Assembly (NCBI GenBank): GCA_045801465.1
Contig: JBJMSU010000019.1
Span: 1 to 47,058 of the forward strand
Source: DATFWC01 sp045801465
GTDB taxonomy: Bacteria; Pseudomonadota; Alphaproteobacteria; Rhizobiales; Xanthobacteraceae
Direction: 5' to 3'
DNA length: 47,058 nt
Each line of letters opens with the position of its first letter. Within the stretch, counting starts at the first letter, position 1. A program made the translations under genes and the position numbers. The notes under the pieces were generated by a model. That model saw nothing but the letters and a program-made list of their open reading frames with translations, was not told the DNA's origin and made no database searches. Of the stretch, positions 15,654 to 24,050 are shown piece by piece.

Positions 15654-16175
15654 CTAACGCTTTTTCAGGGCCGCCAGGGCCGCGAAGGGACGATCGGTTG
15701 CATCGCCCGTCGCCGGCGCGGCAAAAACCGCACCGGCTTTGCGCGGGTAAGGATCGATGCCGACGATGAGATGCTCGGTGGCGATCGCACCAAGATCGAC
15801 CGTTCCGTTTACCAGCGCTTCGGGCGGATCGTGCGGTCCGAGTTCTTCCTCGCGCCGGTGGGCGTCGCCGCCATCCTGCTGCGGCATGAAGGTCAGATCG
15901 ACCGGCTCGTCGATTTCGTTCTCTAACGGCTCGAGCGTGACGACGCAGGTCTGGCGCACCGTTGCCAAGACCCGGCCCCTCACATGCAGGCCGTCGCGGC
16001 CGTGCCGCGTCACGTCGAAGTTCGCCTCGATCCGCGGCACCGCCACGACACCCGCCGCTTGCGCCAGCGCGGCGCGGACGCCCGCGTCCGCCGCGAGATC
16101 GATCCGCAGCCCGGCTTCGGGAACGTTTTCGAACCGAACCGGTACGCTCCAGCTGTGCGCCGGGACGGTCATCAT
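15654..16175 (-). CDS. DUF177/YceD family protein
   Basis: About 173 aa, starting MMTVPAHSWSVPVRFENVPEAGLRIDL. DUF177 (YceD) proteins are linked to 23S rRNA accumulation in bacteria and plants. Visible family features are the central VRGRVLATVRQTCVVTLEPLENEIDEPVDLTFMP, which contains the conserved cysteine, and the acidic block PPEALVNGTVDLGAIATEHLIVGIDPYPRKAGAVF. It lies 151 bases upstream of plsX, as in many bacteria. The ubiquinol-cytochrome c chaperone gene often found before it in Rhizobiales is not present here. Confidence 0.9.
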   Translation of the reverse strand: MMTVPAHSWSVPVRFENVPEAGLRIDLAADAGVRAALAQAAGVVAVPRIEANFDVTRHGRDGLHVRGRVLATVRQTCVVTLEPLENEIDEPVDLTFMPQQDGGDAHRREEELGPHDPPEALVNGTVDLGAIATEHLIVGIDPYPRKAGAVFAAPATGDATDRPFAALAALKKR

Positions 16176-16415
16176 CAAACCCTCAAAAACCCACCCAGCC
16201 CCTCTCACGTTGCTGAAATATAATATCCAAACCGGGAAAATCGAGCGCGGCGGAGGACCCGATGCCGCCCGCCACGATCGCGCCATAGAGCGCACGGATA
16301 GTTCTTTTGCGGCGAAGTCCCTGGTTCATCACCAGAATCGCACGCCGACGCGGGGAACGTTGCAATCGACAATACCGCGGGGTATCGCTCCTCGTGGAAT
16401 TCGAGAGAGTTGGGG

Positions 16416-16880
16416 ATGCTCGATTATTGCCGGTTGCCGGGGCTTCGCCTTTGCCTTGACGTGACACGAAAGGCGGCGTTGGCGGCGGGCCTCGTCACGT
16501 TTCTGTCGGGCTGCCTGTTCACCGAGAGCTTTCAGCGCGGGTATGTGGTCCCTGAAGGCGCGCTCGAGCAGATCCCGCTCGGAGCCACCCAGGAGCAGGT
16601 CCTCATCGTCCTCGGCACGCCGTCCACGGTCGGGACGCTGAGCGGCGACGTGTTCTATTACATTTCCCAGCGGACGGAGCGGACCGCCTTCCTTCCTCAG
16701 CGCGAAGTCGACCGCCGGGTGGTGGCGGTCTATTTCGACAAGAACCGCCGCGTCCAGCGCCTGGCCGATTACGGCCTCAAGGATGGCATCGTGTTCGACT
16801 TCGTCAGCCGCACGACGCCGACCTCCGGCACGGAACAGAACTACATCCAGTTCCTGCTGAGGAATATCATCCGCCGCTAG
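16416..16880 (+). CDS. bamE: outer membrane assembly lipoprotein BamE (SmpA/OmlA)
   Basis: About 154 aa. A lipoprotein signal ends at a lipobox LSGC; after the cysteine the mature protein has FQRGYVVPEGALEQIPLGATQEQVLIVLGTPSTV, the SmpA/OmlA fold core, and VVAVYFDKNRRVQRLADYGLKDG. BamE supports beta-barrel insertion by the Bam complex in the outer membrane. I chose the ATG at 16416. A GTG further in (VTRKAALAAGLVTF) would give a more standard lipoprotein leader and cannot be excluded. It is divergent from the DUF177-plsX block. Confidence 0.92.
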   Translation: MLDYCRLPGLRLCLDVTRKAALAAGLVTFLSGCLFTESFQRGYVVPEGALEQIPLGATQEQVLIVLGTPSTVGTLSGDVFYYISQRTERTAFLPQREVDRRVVAVYFDKNRRVQRLADYGLKDGIVFDFVSRTTPTSGTEQNYIQFLLRNIIRR

Positions 16881-16889
16881 CGATCGAAG

Positions 16890-16955
16890 CCCGCATGAGC
16901 GAAGCGACATGCGGGAACGGCAGATCCCGGATTTCGCGGTTCGCGCTCATCCGGG
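16890..16955. repeat. dispersed double-hairpin repeat, copy 3
   Basis: The left hairpin pairs CCCGCATG (16890-16897) with CATGCGGG (16908-16915). The right hairpin pairs CCCGGAT (16926-16932) with ATCCGGG (16949-16955). It lies between the convergent stops of bamE (16880) and hppA (16972). Confidence 0.8.
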
Positions 16956-16971
16956 CGACGGGAGCCTGCCG

Positions 16972-19095
16972 CTATTGGTGCGCCAGGACGGCGAGAAGCA
17001 GCAGCGCCACGATGTTGGTGATCTTGATCATCGGGTTGACGGCGGGCCCGGCCGTGTCCTTGTAGGGGTCGCCGACCGTATCGCCGGTCACCGCGGCCTT
17101 GTGGGCTTCCGAGCCCTTGCCGCCGTAGTGGCCATCCTCGATGTATTTCTTGGCATTGTCCCAGGCGCCGCCGCCGGAGGTCATCGAGATGGCGACGAAC
17201 AGGCCGGTGACGATCACGCCGAGCAGCATCGCGCCGACGGCCGAGAAGGCTGCCGATTTGCCCGCGGCACCACCACCGGCGATGAAGTAGATCGCGAAAT
17301 AGACGACGATCGGCGAGAGCACCGGAAGCAGCGACGGCACGATCATCTCCTTGATCGCGGCCTTGGTGAGCAGGTCGACTGCGCGCGCATAATCGGGCTT
17401 TTCCTTGTACTCCATGATGCCCGGCTTCTCGCGGAATTGGCGGCGTACCTCCTCGACGATCGCGGAGGCAGCGCGGCCCACCGCGGTCATGCCGAGCGCG
17501 CCGAAGAGGTACGGCAGGAGACCGCCGAACAACAGGCCGACGACGACGTACGGGTTGTTCAGGGAAAAATCGAGCCTGACGCCCTGGAAATAGCTGTACG
17601 TCGTGGCATTGGCGATGAAGAACTTGAGATCCTCGTTGTACGCGGCGAACAACACCAGCGCGCCGAGGCCGGCCGAGCCGATCGCATAGCCTTTGGTGAC
17701 CGCCTTGGTGGTATTGCCCACCGCGTCGAGCGCGTCGGTCGATTTGCGCACCTCCTTGGGCAGCCCCGCCATCTCGGCGATGCCGCCGGCGTTGTCGGTG
17801 ACCGGCCCGAACGCGTCGAGCGCCACCACGACCCCGGCGAGCGCCAGCATGGTGGTCACCGCAATGGCGATGCCGAACAGGCCGGCGAGCCCATGGGTGA
17901 TGAGAATGCCGGCGATGATGACGATGGTGGGAAGCGCGGTCGCCTCGAGCGACACCGCGAGGCCCTGAATGATGTTGGTGCCGTGCCCGGTCTTCGATGC
18001 CGTCGCAATCGACTGTACGGGACGGAAATTGGTGCCGGTATAGTACTCGGTGATCCACACGATCAGCCCGGTCACGACCAGCCCGACCACGCCGCAGACG
18101 AAGAGGTGCAGGCCGGTATAGGATGTGCCTTGGATCGGTCCGAAGCCGACGAGGTAATAAACCACCGCCGCGATGCCGATCAGGGATAGCACGGCCGTGG
18201 CGATGAAGCCCTTGTACAGGGCGCCCATGATCGATTGGCTGGCGCCCAGCTTGACGAAGAAGGTGCCGATGATCGAGGTGACGATGCATACCGCGCCGAT
18301 GGCCAGCGGCAATGTCATCATGGTGAAGAGGATGGGCGTTCCGGCAAAGAAGATCGCGGCCAGCACCATGGTGGCCACTGTCGTGACCGCATAGGTCTCG
18401 AACAGGTCCGCGGCCATCCCGGCACAGTCTCCGACATTGTCGCCGACATTATCGGCGATGGTGGCGGGGTTGCGCGGATCGTCCTCGGGGATGCCGGCCT
18501 CGACCTTGCCGACCAGGTCGCCGCCCACGTCGGCGCCCTTGGTGAAGATGCCGCCGCCGAGACGGGCGAAGATGGAGATCAGGGAAGCCCCGAAGCCGAG
18601 CGCCACCAGCGCGTCGACCACCGTGCGGCTATTGGGGGCAAGCTTGAGCGTACCGGTGAGGAAGCCGAAATAAACCGACACGCCGAGCAGCGCCAGGCCG
18701 GCGACGAGCATTCCGGTGATTGCGCCCGACTTGAAGGCGAGCTCGAGGCCGTCGGCGAGCGAGCGAATCGCCGCTTGCGCGGTGCGCACATTGGCGCGCA
18801 CCGAGACGTTCATGCCGATGAATCCGGCGGCGGCGGAGAGAACCGCGCCGATGAGGAAGCCGACCGCCACCAGCCAGCCCAGCAACAGGCCAACGATGAG
18901 GAAGATGACGATCCCGGCGATGGCGATCGTAGTGTATTGGCGCTTGAGATAAGCTTGGGCGCCCTCGCGTACGGCCGCCGAAATCTCCTGCATCTTCTGG
19001 CTTCCGGCATCCGACGACATGACGGATTGAATCGCCCAGATGCCGTACACGATGGAAAGCGCGCCGCAGGCGATAATCACCCACAAAGCAGTCAT
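16972..19095 (-). CDS. hppA: K+-independent proton-translocating pyrophosphatase
   Basis: A 707-aa membrane-bound pyrophosphatase that couples PPi hydrolysis to H+ pumping across the inner membrane. It has about 16 membrane segments and the PPi-site blocks GGGIFTKGADVGGDLVGKVEAGIPEDDPRNPATIADNVGDNVGDCAGMAADLFE-type region near residues 190-240, with matching motifs near the C-terminus (TGDTVGDPYKDTAGPAVNP). Lys464 in GNTTKA and Thr467 correspond to the Lys/Thr pair that defines K+-independent enzymes. The length is normal. It is a single gene, convergent with bamE. Confidence 0.97.
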   Translation of the reverse strand: MTALWVIIACGALSIVYGIWAIQSVMSSDAGSQKMQEISAAVREGAQAYLKRQYTTIAIAGIVIFLIVGLLLGWLVAVGFLIGAVLSAAAGFIGMNVSVRANVRTAQAAIRSLADGLELAFKSGAITGMLVAGLALLGVSVYFGFLTGTLKLAPNSRTVVDALVALGFGASLISIFARLGGGIFTKGADVGGDLVGKVEAGIPEDDPRNPATIADNVGDNVGDCAGMAADLFETYAVTTVATMVLAAIFFAGTPILFTMMTLPLAIGAVCIVTSIIGTFFVKLGASQSIMGALYKGFIATAVLSLIGIAAVVYYLVGFGPIQGTSYTGLHLFVCGVVGLVVTGLIVWITEYYTGTNFRPVQSIATASKTGHGTNIIQGLAVSLEATALPTIVIIAGILITHGLAGLFGIAIAVTTMLALAGVVVALDAFGPVTDNAGGIAEMAGLPKEVRKSTDALDAVGNTTKAVTKGYAIGSAGLGALVLFAAYNEDLKFFIANATTYSYFQGVRLDFSLNNPYVVVGLLFGGLLPYLFGALGMTAVGRAASAIVEEVRRQFREKPGIMEYKEKPDYARAVDLLTKAAIKEMIVPSLLPVLSPIVVYFAIYFIAGGGAAGKSAAFSAVGAMLLGVIVTGLFVAISMTSGGGAWDNAKKYIEDGHYGGKGSEAHKAAVTGDTVGDPYKDTAGPAVNPMIKITNIVALLLLAVLAHQ

Positions 19096-19252
19096 GATCG
19101 ACCCCGTTAGTGAAAGCTTGCCCGGCTCCGGCGAGACAACCGGTCGAGCCTAAAGGCGAGGCAGACGCCGGCCGGAAGTGGCGCGGGTATAGCCGCAAAT
19201 GATGCCGCAACGCAACGGCGGTCGCACGCCATCACGGAGCCTGCATTAAGGC

Positions 19253-19299
19253 CGACATGCGGGCCGGCAGATCCCGAATTTCGCTTCGCTCATGCTACC
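19253..19299. repeat. dispersed double-hairpin repeat, shortened copy 4
   Basis: This copy keeps the central ACATGCGGGCCGGCAGATCC and the ATTTCGCTTCGCTCAT core but lacks the left arm. Its right end GCTACC contains the stop codon of the MFS gene (CTA at 19295-19297 on the plus strand). It lies downstream of that gene and upstream of hppA. Confidence 0.65.
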
Positions 19300-20521
19300 C
19301 TGCCGCTACCCGCAAACGCTTCCGCAAGGACAGCCACGCGAGGAGCACAACAGCCGCCACAATCACCGGAAACACGACCTCATTGACCGTGGCCCAACCG
19401 AAGGCGGCCAGGAGTTGGCCCGAGCAAAAGGAGCCGATCGCCATGGCTCCGAACACCAGGAAGTCGTTGAAGGCCTGGACCTTGTTGCGCTCCTGTGGGC
19501 GATGACACTCGGTCACCATGCTGGTGGCGCCGACGAAGGCGAAATTCCAGCCGATGCCCAGCAGGATCAGAGCGGTCCAGAAGTGCGCAACCGTGACGCC
19601 GGCAAGCCCTATCGCGGCGCTCAGTGCGATCAGGCCGAGCCCGGTCACGATGATGCGGTCGACGCCAAATCGCAGGATCAGGCTGCCGGTGACGAAGCTC
19701 GGGGCATACATGCCGAGCACATGCCATTGCAGGCCGAGGGTCGCGACGGTGACCGAATGGCCGCAGCCCACCATCGCCAGCGGGGCCGACGTCATGACCA
19801 TGTTCATCATGGCGTAGCTCGCCACCCCGCAGGCGACCGCGACGATGAAGCGCGGCATGCGGGCAATCTCCTTAAGCGACCGGCCGCCGCTCGTGTGGGT
19901 CATTGCCGGCGGCCGGGGAATCTTCAGGAACACGAGCACGCCGCCGGCAAGGACCGCGACCGCGGCTTGGGCGAGATAGGTCGCGGCAAACAGGGTGGGC
20001 GGCCATGCGTCCTTGGTGGCGATGACGAGCTGGGGACCGATCACGCCCGCCAGCACGCCCCCGGCCAACACCCAGGCGACCGCTTTGGGACGGAAGCTGT
20101 CGCTCGCCGTATCGGCGGCGGCGAATCGATAGGACTGGTGCGCGGCGGCATAAAGCCCGGCACACAAGGCGCCGAGAATGAACAAGGAGAACGAGCCCTG
20201 CAGCACCGCAAGGCACGCGATCAGCCCGCACAGGACCCCGAACAAGGTGCCGGTCTGCAAGGCGAAGCGGCGTCCAAACGACCGCGAGAGCACGCCGACC
20301 GGCACCGTGCCGGCCCACATGCCGAGCACCATTACGCTGATAGGCAGCGTGGCAAGGCCGGGATCGGGCGCCAGCGCTGAACCGACGATGGCGCCGGTGC
20401 TCACGATCACGGTGTTGTTGGCGCCGGCCAGCGCCTGCGTCAGCGCCAGCAGGCGTGCATTGCGCCGGGCCAGCCGGTCGTCGACCGTCGCGTCGAACCC
20501 CACCTCGGCAATGGCTGCCAC
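19295..20521 (-). CDS. major facilitator superfamily transporter
   Basis: A 408-aa, 12-helix MFS protein. The first half has ALTQALAGANNTVIVSTGAIVGSAL and, after helix 2, the motif-A-like loop GVLSRSFGRRFALQTG. A cytoplasmic loop in the middle carries SGGRSLKEIARMPRF. The second half includes MVGCGHSVTVATLGLQWHVLGMYAPSFVTGSLI, similar to YcaD/UMF-type drug or metabolite exporters. The substrate is unknown. The last codons run into a dispersed repeat that provides the stop. It lies between hppA and the hydroxyacid dehydrogenase on the same strand. Confidence 0.9.
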   Translation of the reverse strand: MAAIAEVGFDATVDDRLARRNARLLALTQALAGANNTVIVSTGAIVGSALAPDPGLATLPISVMVLGMWAGTVPVGVLSRSFGRRFALQTGTLFGVLCGLIACLAVLQGSFSLFILGALCAGLYAAAHQSYRFAAADTASDSFRPKAVAWVLAGGVLAGVIGPQLVIATKDAWPPTLFAATYLAQAAVAVLAGGVLVFLKIPRPPAMTHTSGGRSLKEIARMPRFIVAVACGVASYAMMNMVMTSAPLAMVGCGHSVTVATLGLQWHVLGMYAPSFVTGSLILRFGVDRIIVTGLGLIALSAAIGLAGVTVAHFWTALILLGIGWNFAFVGATSMVTECHRPQERNKVQAFNDFLVFGAMAIGSFCSGQLLAAFGWATVNEVVFPVIVAAVVLLAWLSLRKRLRVAAG

Positions 20522-20623
20522 AAGTTTCTCCGGATAGCGGGTATTTTAGAACAGCAATCTCTGCTTAGCGAGCTTTGCAGCACAGCGCCACTGCAGGAAC
20601 CGCAGATCTGGGATGAGCCCTGG

Positions 20624-20691
20624 GCCGCGCATGCGCGGCATCGACAGACGAGGGCGACCGTTCCCGGATTCGCGCGTCGCGCTCATCCGGG
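20624..20691. repeat. dispersed double-hairpin repeat, diverged copy 5
   Basis: The left part is the palindrome CCGCGCATGCGCGG (20625-20638). The right hairpin pairs CCCGGAT (20663-20669) with ATCCGGG (20685-20691) around TCGCGCGTCGCGCTC. It lies 13 bases beyond the stop of the hydroxyacid dehydrogenase gene. Confidence 0.65.
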
Positions 20692-20703
20692 CTGCGGTTT
20701 CGC

Positions 20704-21954
20704 TCACATATTCGATTGGAAATTCAATGCGCCAGGATGGCGGATGAGGACCGACCGGGCGTCGGTGAGGGTCCGCGCTCCGATTTGGCCCAAGGCGCTG
20801 CGCATCTCGTCGACCATGATGTCGATCACGTGACCCGGGCCATGGGCACCCAGCGCTCCCACCCCCCACAGGAAGGCCTTGCCGGCAAAGGCTGCCTCGG
20901 CGCCGAGCGCGATGGCGCGCACGACATCAAGGCCGCTGCGGATGCCGCTGTCCATCATGACGGTGGCGCGCTTGCCGACCGCCGCCGCAACCGCCGGGAG
21001 CGCGTCGATCGCCGCCGGCAAACCTTCGACCTGACGCCCCCCGTGGTTCGACACGACGAGCCCGTCGACCCCGAGCCCGACCGCCTTCTCGGCGTCGCTC
21101 GGATGCAGGATGCCCTTGACCACGAGCGGGCGTTTCCAGCGGTCGCGAAAGCGCGCCACCTCGTCCCAGGTGAAGGCGCCGCGCTGCTCGCCCTGCATGA
21201 AGGCGGCCATGGCGTTCACGCCCGCGCCTTCGCCCGCATAGGGCGAGAGACAAGCGAAGCGCGTGATGCCGTGCTTCAACAGCGACCGCAGATAGCCGGG
21301 CGAGGTGGCGACCCCGGCCGCCATGCGGGGCGTAATGCGGAACGGATAGACGATGCCGCCGGCGACCTCGCGCGAGCGCGTGGTGCGGACCGGCACGTCG
21401 AGCGTCAGCATCAGCACGTGCGCGCCGGCCGCGTCGGCGCGGCGGACGAGATCGAAGCCGACTTTGTGCTCGTCCTTGGCGAAGCGGTAGAGCTGGAACC
21501 AGAACACGTCCGGCGCGAGCGCGGCGGCGCGCTCGACGCTGATGCCGGCAACCGTGCTGAGTGCATAGGGCACGCGCGCCGCCTGCGCGGCGGCAGCCAG
21601 GTATTCGTCGGCGCCCGGCCAGGCGATGGCAGGACCGCCCATGGGGGCGATGCCGAGCGGGGCCGCATAGCGGCGGCCGAACAGCTCGACATCGACCGGC
21701 GGCAGGCCGGTGGTGACGCCGTAGCGTGGCACCAGCTCGACCGCGTCGAGCGAGCTCCAGTTGCGGGCGATACCGCCGTCCGCGCCGGTGCCCCCGTCCA
21801 TGTATTCGAACGCGAAATGGGGCACGCGACGGCGGGCATGCTGGCGCAGATAAGCGACGGTGGGAAAGCGGCGGTGCAACGCCTCATAACGCGCGCTCAC
21901 CACCTGTCCCGTGGCCAGCTTGCGGGCCGCCACCGCCGTCGTGTCGTGCATCAT
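20704..21954 (-). CDS. FMN-dependent alpha-hydroxyacid dehydrogenase
   Basis: A 416-aa TIM-barrel flavoenzyme of the lactate/mandelate/glycolate oxidase family, oxidising a 2-hydroxyacid to the 2-oxoacid. Visible blocks are FAFEYMDGGTGADGGIARN, APLGIAPMGGPAIAWPGAD, WFQLYRF, LTLDVPVRTTRSRE, LVVKGILHPSDAEKA and the active-site VVSNHGGRQVEGLPAAID, with the catalytic His and the substrate-binding Arg. GADGGI resembles the lactate 2-monooxygenase/mandelate dehydrogenase branch. A lactate permease fragment is encoded far away at the right edge. The exact substrate is unknown. Confidence 0.93.
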   Translation of the reverse strand: MMHDTTAVAARKLATGQVVSARYEALHRRFPTVAYLRQHARRRVPHFAFEYMDGGTGADGGIARNWSSLDAVELVPRYGVTTGLPPVDVELFGRRYAAPLGIAPMGGPAIAWPGADEYLAAAAQAARVPYALSTVAGISVERAAALAPDVFWFQLYRFAKDEHKVGFDLVRRADAAGAHVLMLTLDVPVRTTRSREVAGGIVYPFRITPRMAAGVATSPGYLRSLLKHGITRFACLSPYAGEGAGVNAMAAFMQGEQRGAFTWDEVARFRDRWKRPLVVKGILHPSDAEKAVGLGVDGLVVSNHGGRQVEGLPAAIDALPAVAAAVGKRATVMMDSGIRSGLDVVRAIALGAEAAFAGKAFLWGVGALGAHGPGHVIDIMVDEMRSALGQIGARTLTDARSVLIRHPGALNFQSNM

Positions 21955-22030
21955 CGTCCTCCTGACGTTGCGACTATAGCAAGGCGAGAGCTTGCACCGC
22001 CATCGGTGGCGCGAGGGCTCGGCCTACGCC

Positions 22031-22225
22031 TCAGAAAGCTTTCGGCAATCCCGCCTGCTTCAAAATTGCGTTGGCGGTGTGTGCGTTGCCAATGTTCGAG
22101 GGCACCGCGAAGTGGCGCCGCGTGATCGGGCTGAACCAGATTTCATGGCTGCCCTTGCCTTGCCGCACGAACCGGCAACCGCCATCGCGCAGCAGCCGCG
22201 CAAGCTGCCGATACAGTGATTTCAG
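22031..22225 (-). CDS. HicA-like toxin, atypical start
   Basis: About 64 aa: LKSLYRQLARLLRDGGCRFVRQGKGSHEIWF, then SPITRRHFAVPSNIGNAHTANAILKQAGLPK, which is the HicA/YcfA dsRBD-like mRNA interferase fold with the catalytic-type GKGSHE histidine. The homologous region begins at a CTG (22225-22223) that overlaps the hicB stop TGA. No ATG, GTG or TTG is in frame between the distant ATG at 22324 and well inside the domain. It may use CTG, be translated by coupling, or have lost its start. It lies downstream of hicB, the reverse of the classical hicAB order. Confidence 0.7.
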   Translation of the reverse strand: MKSLYRQLARLLRDGGCRFVRQGKGSHEIWFSPITRRHFAVPSNIGNAHTANAILKQAGLPKAF

Positions 22226-22485
22226 CCATCGACGGCCGACGCCGCCTCGGTGTCCACCACAAAGCGGAGACGCAGGGCCCGCCCGATGTGATTGAGCTCG
22301 GCGATTTCCGGCGCAATCTCCCAAACGCGCGCAATCAGTTCGTCCAGTGTCGGCGCCTCGGTCGCAACCGGCAGATCGTCATTAATGGCGATCCACAGCC
22401 CCGCCTCCCGGTCGTGAACCACCCTGACGACAAACGGTGCCGCACTCGGCTTGCTATCCGGATCGCTGGTTGCAAATGCAGTCAT
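22222..22485 (-). CDS. DUF1902/HicB-like antitoxin
   Basis: An 87-aa protein with the DUF1902 pattern: FVVRVVHDREAGLWIAINDDLPVATEAPTLDELIARVWEIAPEIAELN in the partial RNase-H-like fold typical of HicB antitoxins. It has no C-terminal DNA-binding domain, so autoregulation by this protein alone is doubtful. It precedes and overlaps the HicA-like gene. The pair sits at the downstream end of the riboflavin/nusB/thiL run, 69 bases after thiL, and may be read through from it. Confidence 0.85.
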   Translation of the reverse strand: MTAFATSDPDSKPSAAPFVVRVVHDREAGLWIAINDDLPVATEAPTLDELIARVWEIAPEIAELNHIGRALRLRFVVDTEAASAVDG

Positions 22486-22554
22486 GCAGCTTCGCCCAAT
22501 CGAGGGAAAACATAGGCGGCGTGGCTGCGCCCGGCAACCAGCGACTAGCGGCGG

Positions 22555-23553
22555 TCAAAAATGACTGTATGAGGTGCGCGCGAAAGCGAGCGGCCTGCCG
22601 TCGGCATCGAGGAAGCGGGCGCCCTCGCCTTCCGTGACGCGGCCGATCTCGATTGCCGTGACGCCGGCTGCCGCCGCCGCCGCGCGGAACGGGGCGAACT
22701 TGTCCGGCGCCATGGTACACAAGACCTCGTAGTCGTCGCCGCCAGTGAGCACCGTTTCGATCAGCTCAGGCTCCGCTGCCATGGCGCGGCGCGCCGCGTC
22801 CGAGAGCGGCACCCTGGCGACTGCGATCTCGGTGGCGACGCTGGAGGCGCGGCAAAGCTTTGCAAGATCGCCCGCGAGTCCGTCCGAGACGTCCATGGCG
22901 GCGGACGCATGCGCGCGGAGCGGCACCGCAATGGCATTGCGCGGATCAGGCAAGAGATAGCGGGCAGCAAGGTGCTCGCGCAGCCTCGGCGCGAGGCCCC
23001 ATCGGGTTGCCAGGTCAGGCTGCCGCTTGAGCCGCAATCCTAAGGCGGCATCGCCGATCGTGCCCGTCACCACCACGGCGTCGCCGGCCCGCGCGCCTTT
23101 GCGCCGGACCATGGTGCCGTGCGGCACGAGCCCGAAGGCCGCGATCGAGATCACGGCCGGACCCGGCGTCTTGTCGGTGTCGCCGCCCATGAGCGGACAG
23201 CCATAAGCCTCGGCATCCGCCTTGAGGCCGCTTGCAAAGGCGCCGAGCCAGTCCTCATCGATGCCCTCCGGCAGCGCCAGCGAGAGCAGGAAGCCGGCCG
23301 GCTCCGCGCCCTTGGCAGCGAGATCGGAGAGGTTCACGCGCAACGCCTTGCGGGCCACTGCATCGGCGGGATCATCAACGAAGAAATGCACGCTGCCGAT
23401 GATCGCATCGGCCTTGAGCACCACGTCGTATCCCGCCGGCGGCGTCAGGATCGCCGCATCGTCAGTCAGCCCGAAGGCGCCAGGATGCCGCGCCAGCGGC
23501 TGAAAATAACGCGCGATGATGCGCTCCTCACCCGACGGGGATTCGCTGCTCAC
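22555..23553 (-). CDS. thiL: thiamine-monophosphate kinase
   Basis: About 332 aa; the GTG start at 23553 (SSESPSGEERIIARYFQPLA) lies 13 bases after the nusB stop. ThiL phosphorylates thiamine monophosphate to the active diphosphate. Conserved blocks are FGLTDDAAIL, VVLKADAIIGSVHFF (Mg/substrate loop), NLSDLAAKGAEPAGFLLSLALP, GGDTDKTPGPAVISIAAFG, AMDVSDGLAGDLAKL and LTGGDDYEVLC. Its place after ribH-nusB is conserved in Alphaproteobacteria. Confidence 0.96.
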   Translation of the reverse strand: MSSESPSGEERIIARYFQPLARHPGAFGLTDDAAILTPPAGYDVVLKADAIIGSVHFFVDDPADAVARKALRVNLSDLAAKGAEPAGFLLSLALPEGIDEDWLGAFASGLKADAEAYGCPLMGGDTDKTPGPAVISIAAFGLVPHGTMVRRKGARAGDAVVVTGTIGDAALGLRLKRQPDLATRWGLAPRLREHLAARYLLPDPRNAIAVPLRAHASAAMDVSDGLAGDLAKLCRASSVATEIAVARVPLSDAARRAMAAEPELIETVLTGGDDYEVLCTMAPDKFAPFRAAAAAAGVTAIEIGRVTEGEGARFLDADGRPLAFARTSYSHF

Positions 23554-23566
23554 CGCGGGTCCCCGT

Positions 23567-24046
23567 TCACGCGAACTCGCCCGGCCGCAGCTGGCGGGCG
23601 AGCTGGTCGAGCACGGCGTTGACCAATCCGGTCTCGTCGCGGTCGACGAAGGCGTTGGCGACGTCGACATATTCGGAGATGACGATGCGCGCCGGCACGT
23701 CGGAACGGCGATCGAGCTCGTAGGCACCGGCGCGCAGCACCGCGCGCAACACGGTCTCGATCCGTTTGAGCGGCCAGCCGTCGCTGAGCGCCTTGTCGAT
23801 GAGCGGGTCGAGCTTCAACTGCTCGCGCAGCACGCCTTCCACGATGGCGCGAAAGTAGGCCGCCTCGGCGGGCAGGTATTGCGCGCCTTCCACTTCGCGA
23901 CCGAGCCAATGGCTCTCGAACTCGGCCAGGATCTCGTTCAAGCCCGTGCCGGCGATGTCCATCTGGTAGAGCGCCTGCACGGCGGCGAGCCGCGCGGCCC
24001 CACGCTGGTTCGCCTTCCGCTCGGCCCTGGCTGCTGTCCGCGCCAT
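23567..24046 (-). CDS. nusB: transcription antitermination factor NusB
   Basis: A 159-aa all-helical NusB. It has the basic N-terminus RAERKANQRGAARLAAVQALYQMDIAGTG and the later block LSDGWPLKRIETVLRAVLRAGAYELDRRSDVPARIVISEYVDVANAF. With NusE (S10) it binds boxA RNA and supports rRNA transcription. It starts 4 bases after the ribH stop, so the two are coupled. Confidence 0.96.
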   Translation of the reverse strand: MARTAARAERKANQRGAARLAAVQALYQMDIAGTGLNEILAEFESHWLGREVEGAQYLPAEAAYFRAIVEGVLREQLKLDPLIDKALSDGWPLKRIETVLRAVLRAGAYELDRRSDVPARIVISEYVDVANAFVDRDETGLVNAVLDQLARQLRPGEFA

Positions 24047-24050
24047 GATC

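Noticed and set aside
16909..18189. Long plus-strand frame opposite hppA
   Set aside because: Asp/Arg/Gly/His-rich antisense shadow of a membrane protein; the pyrophosphatase reading is unambiguous.
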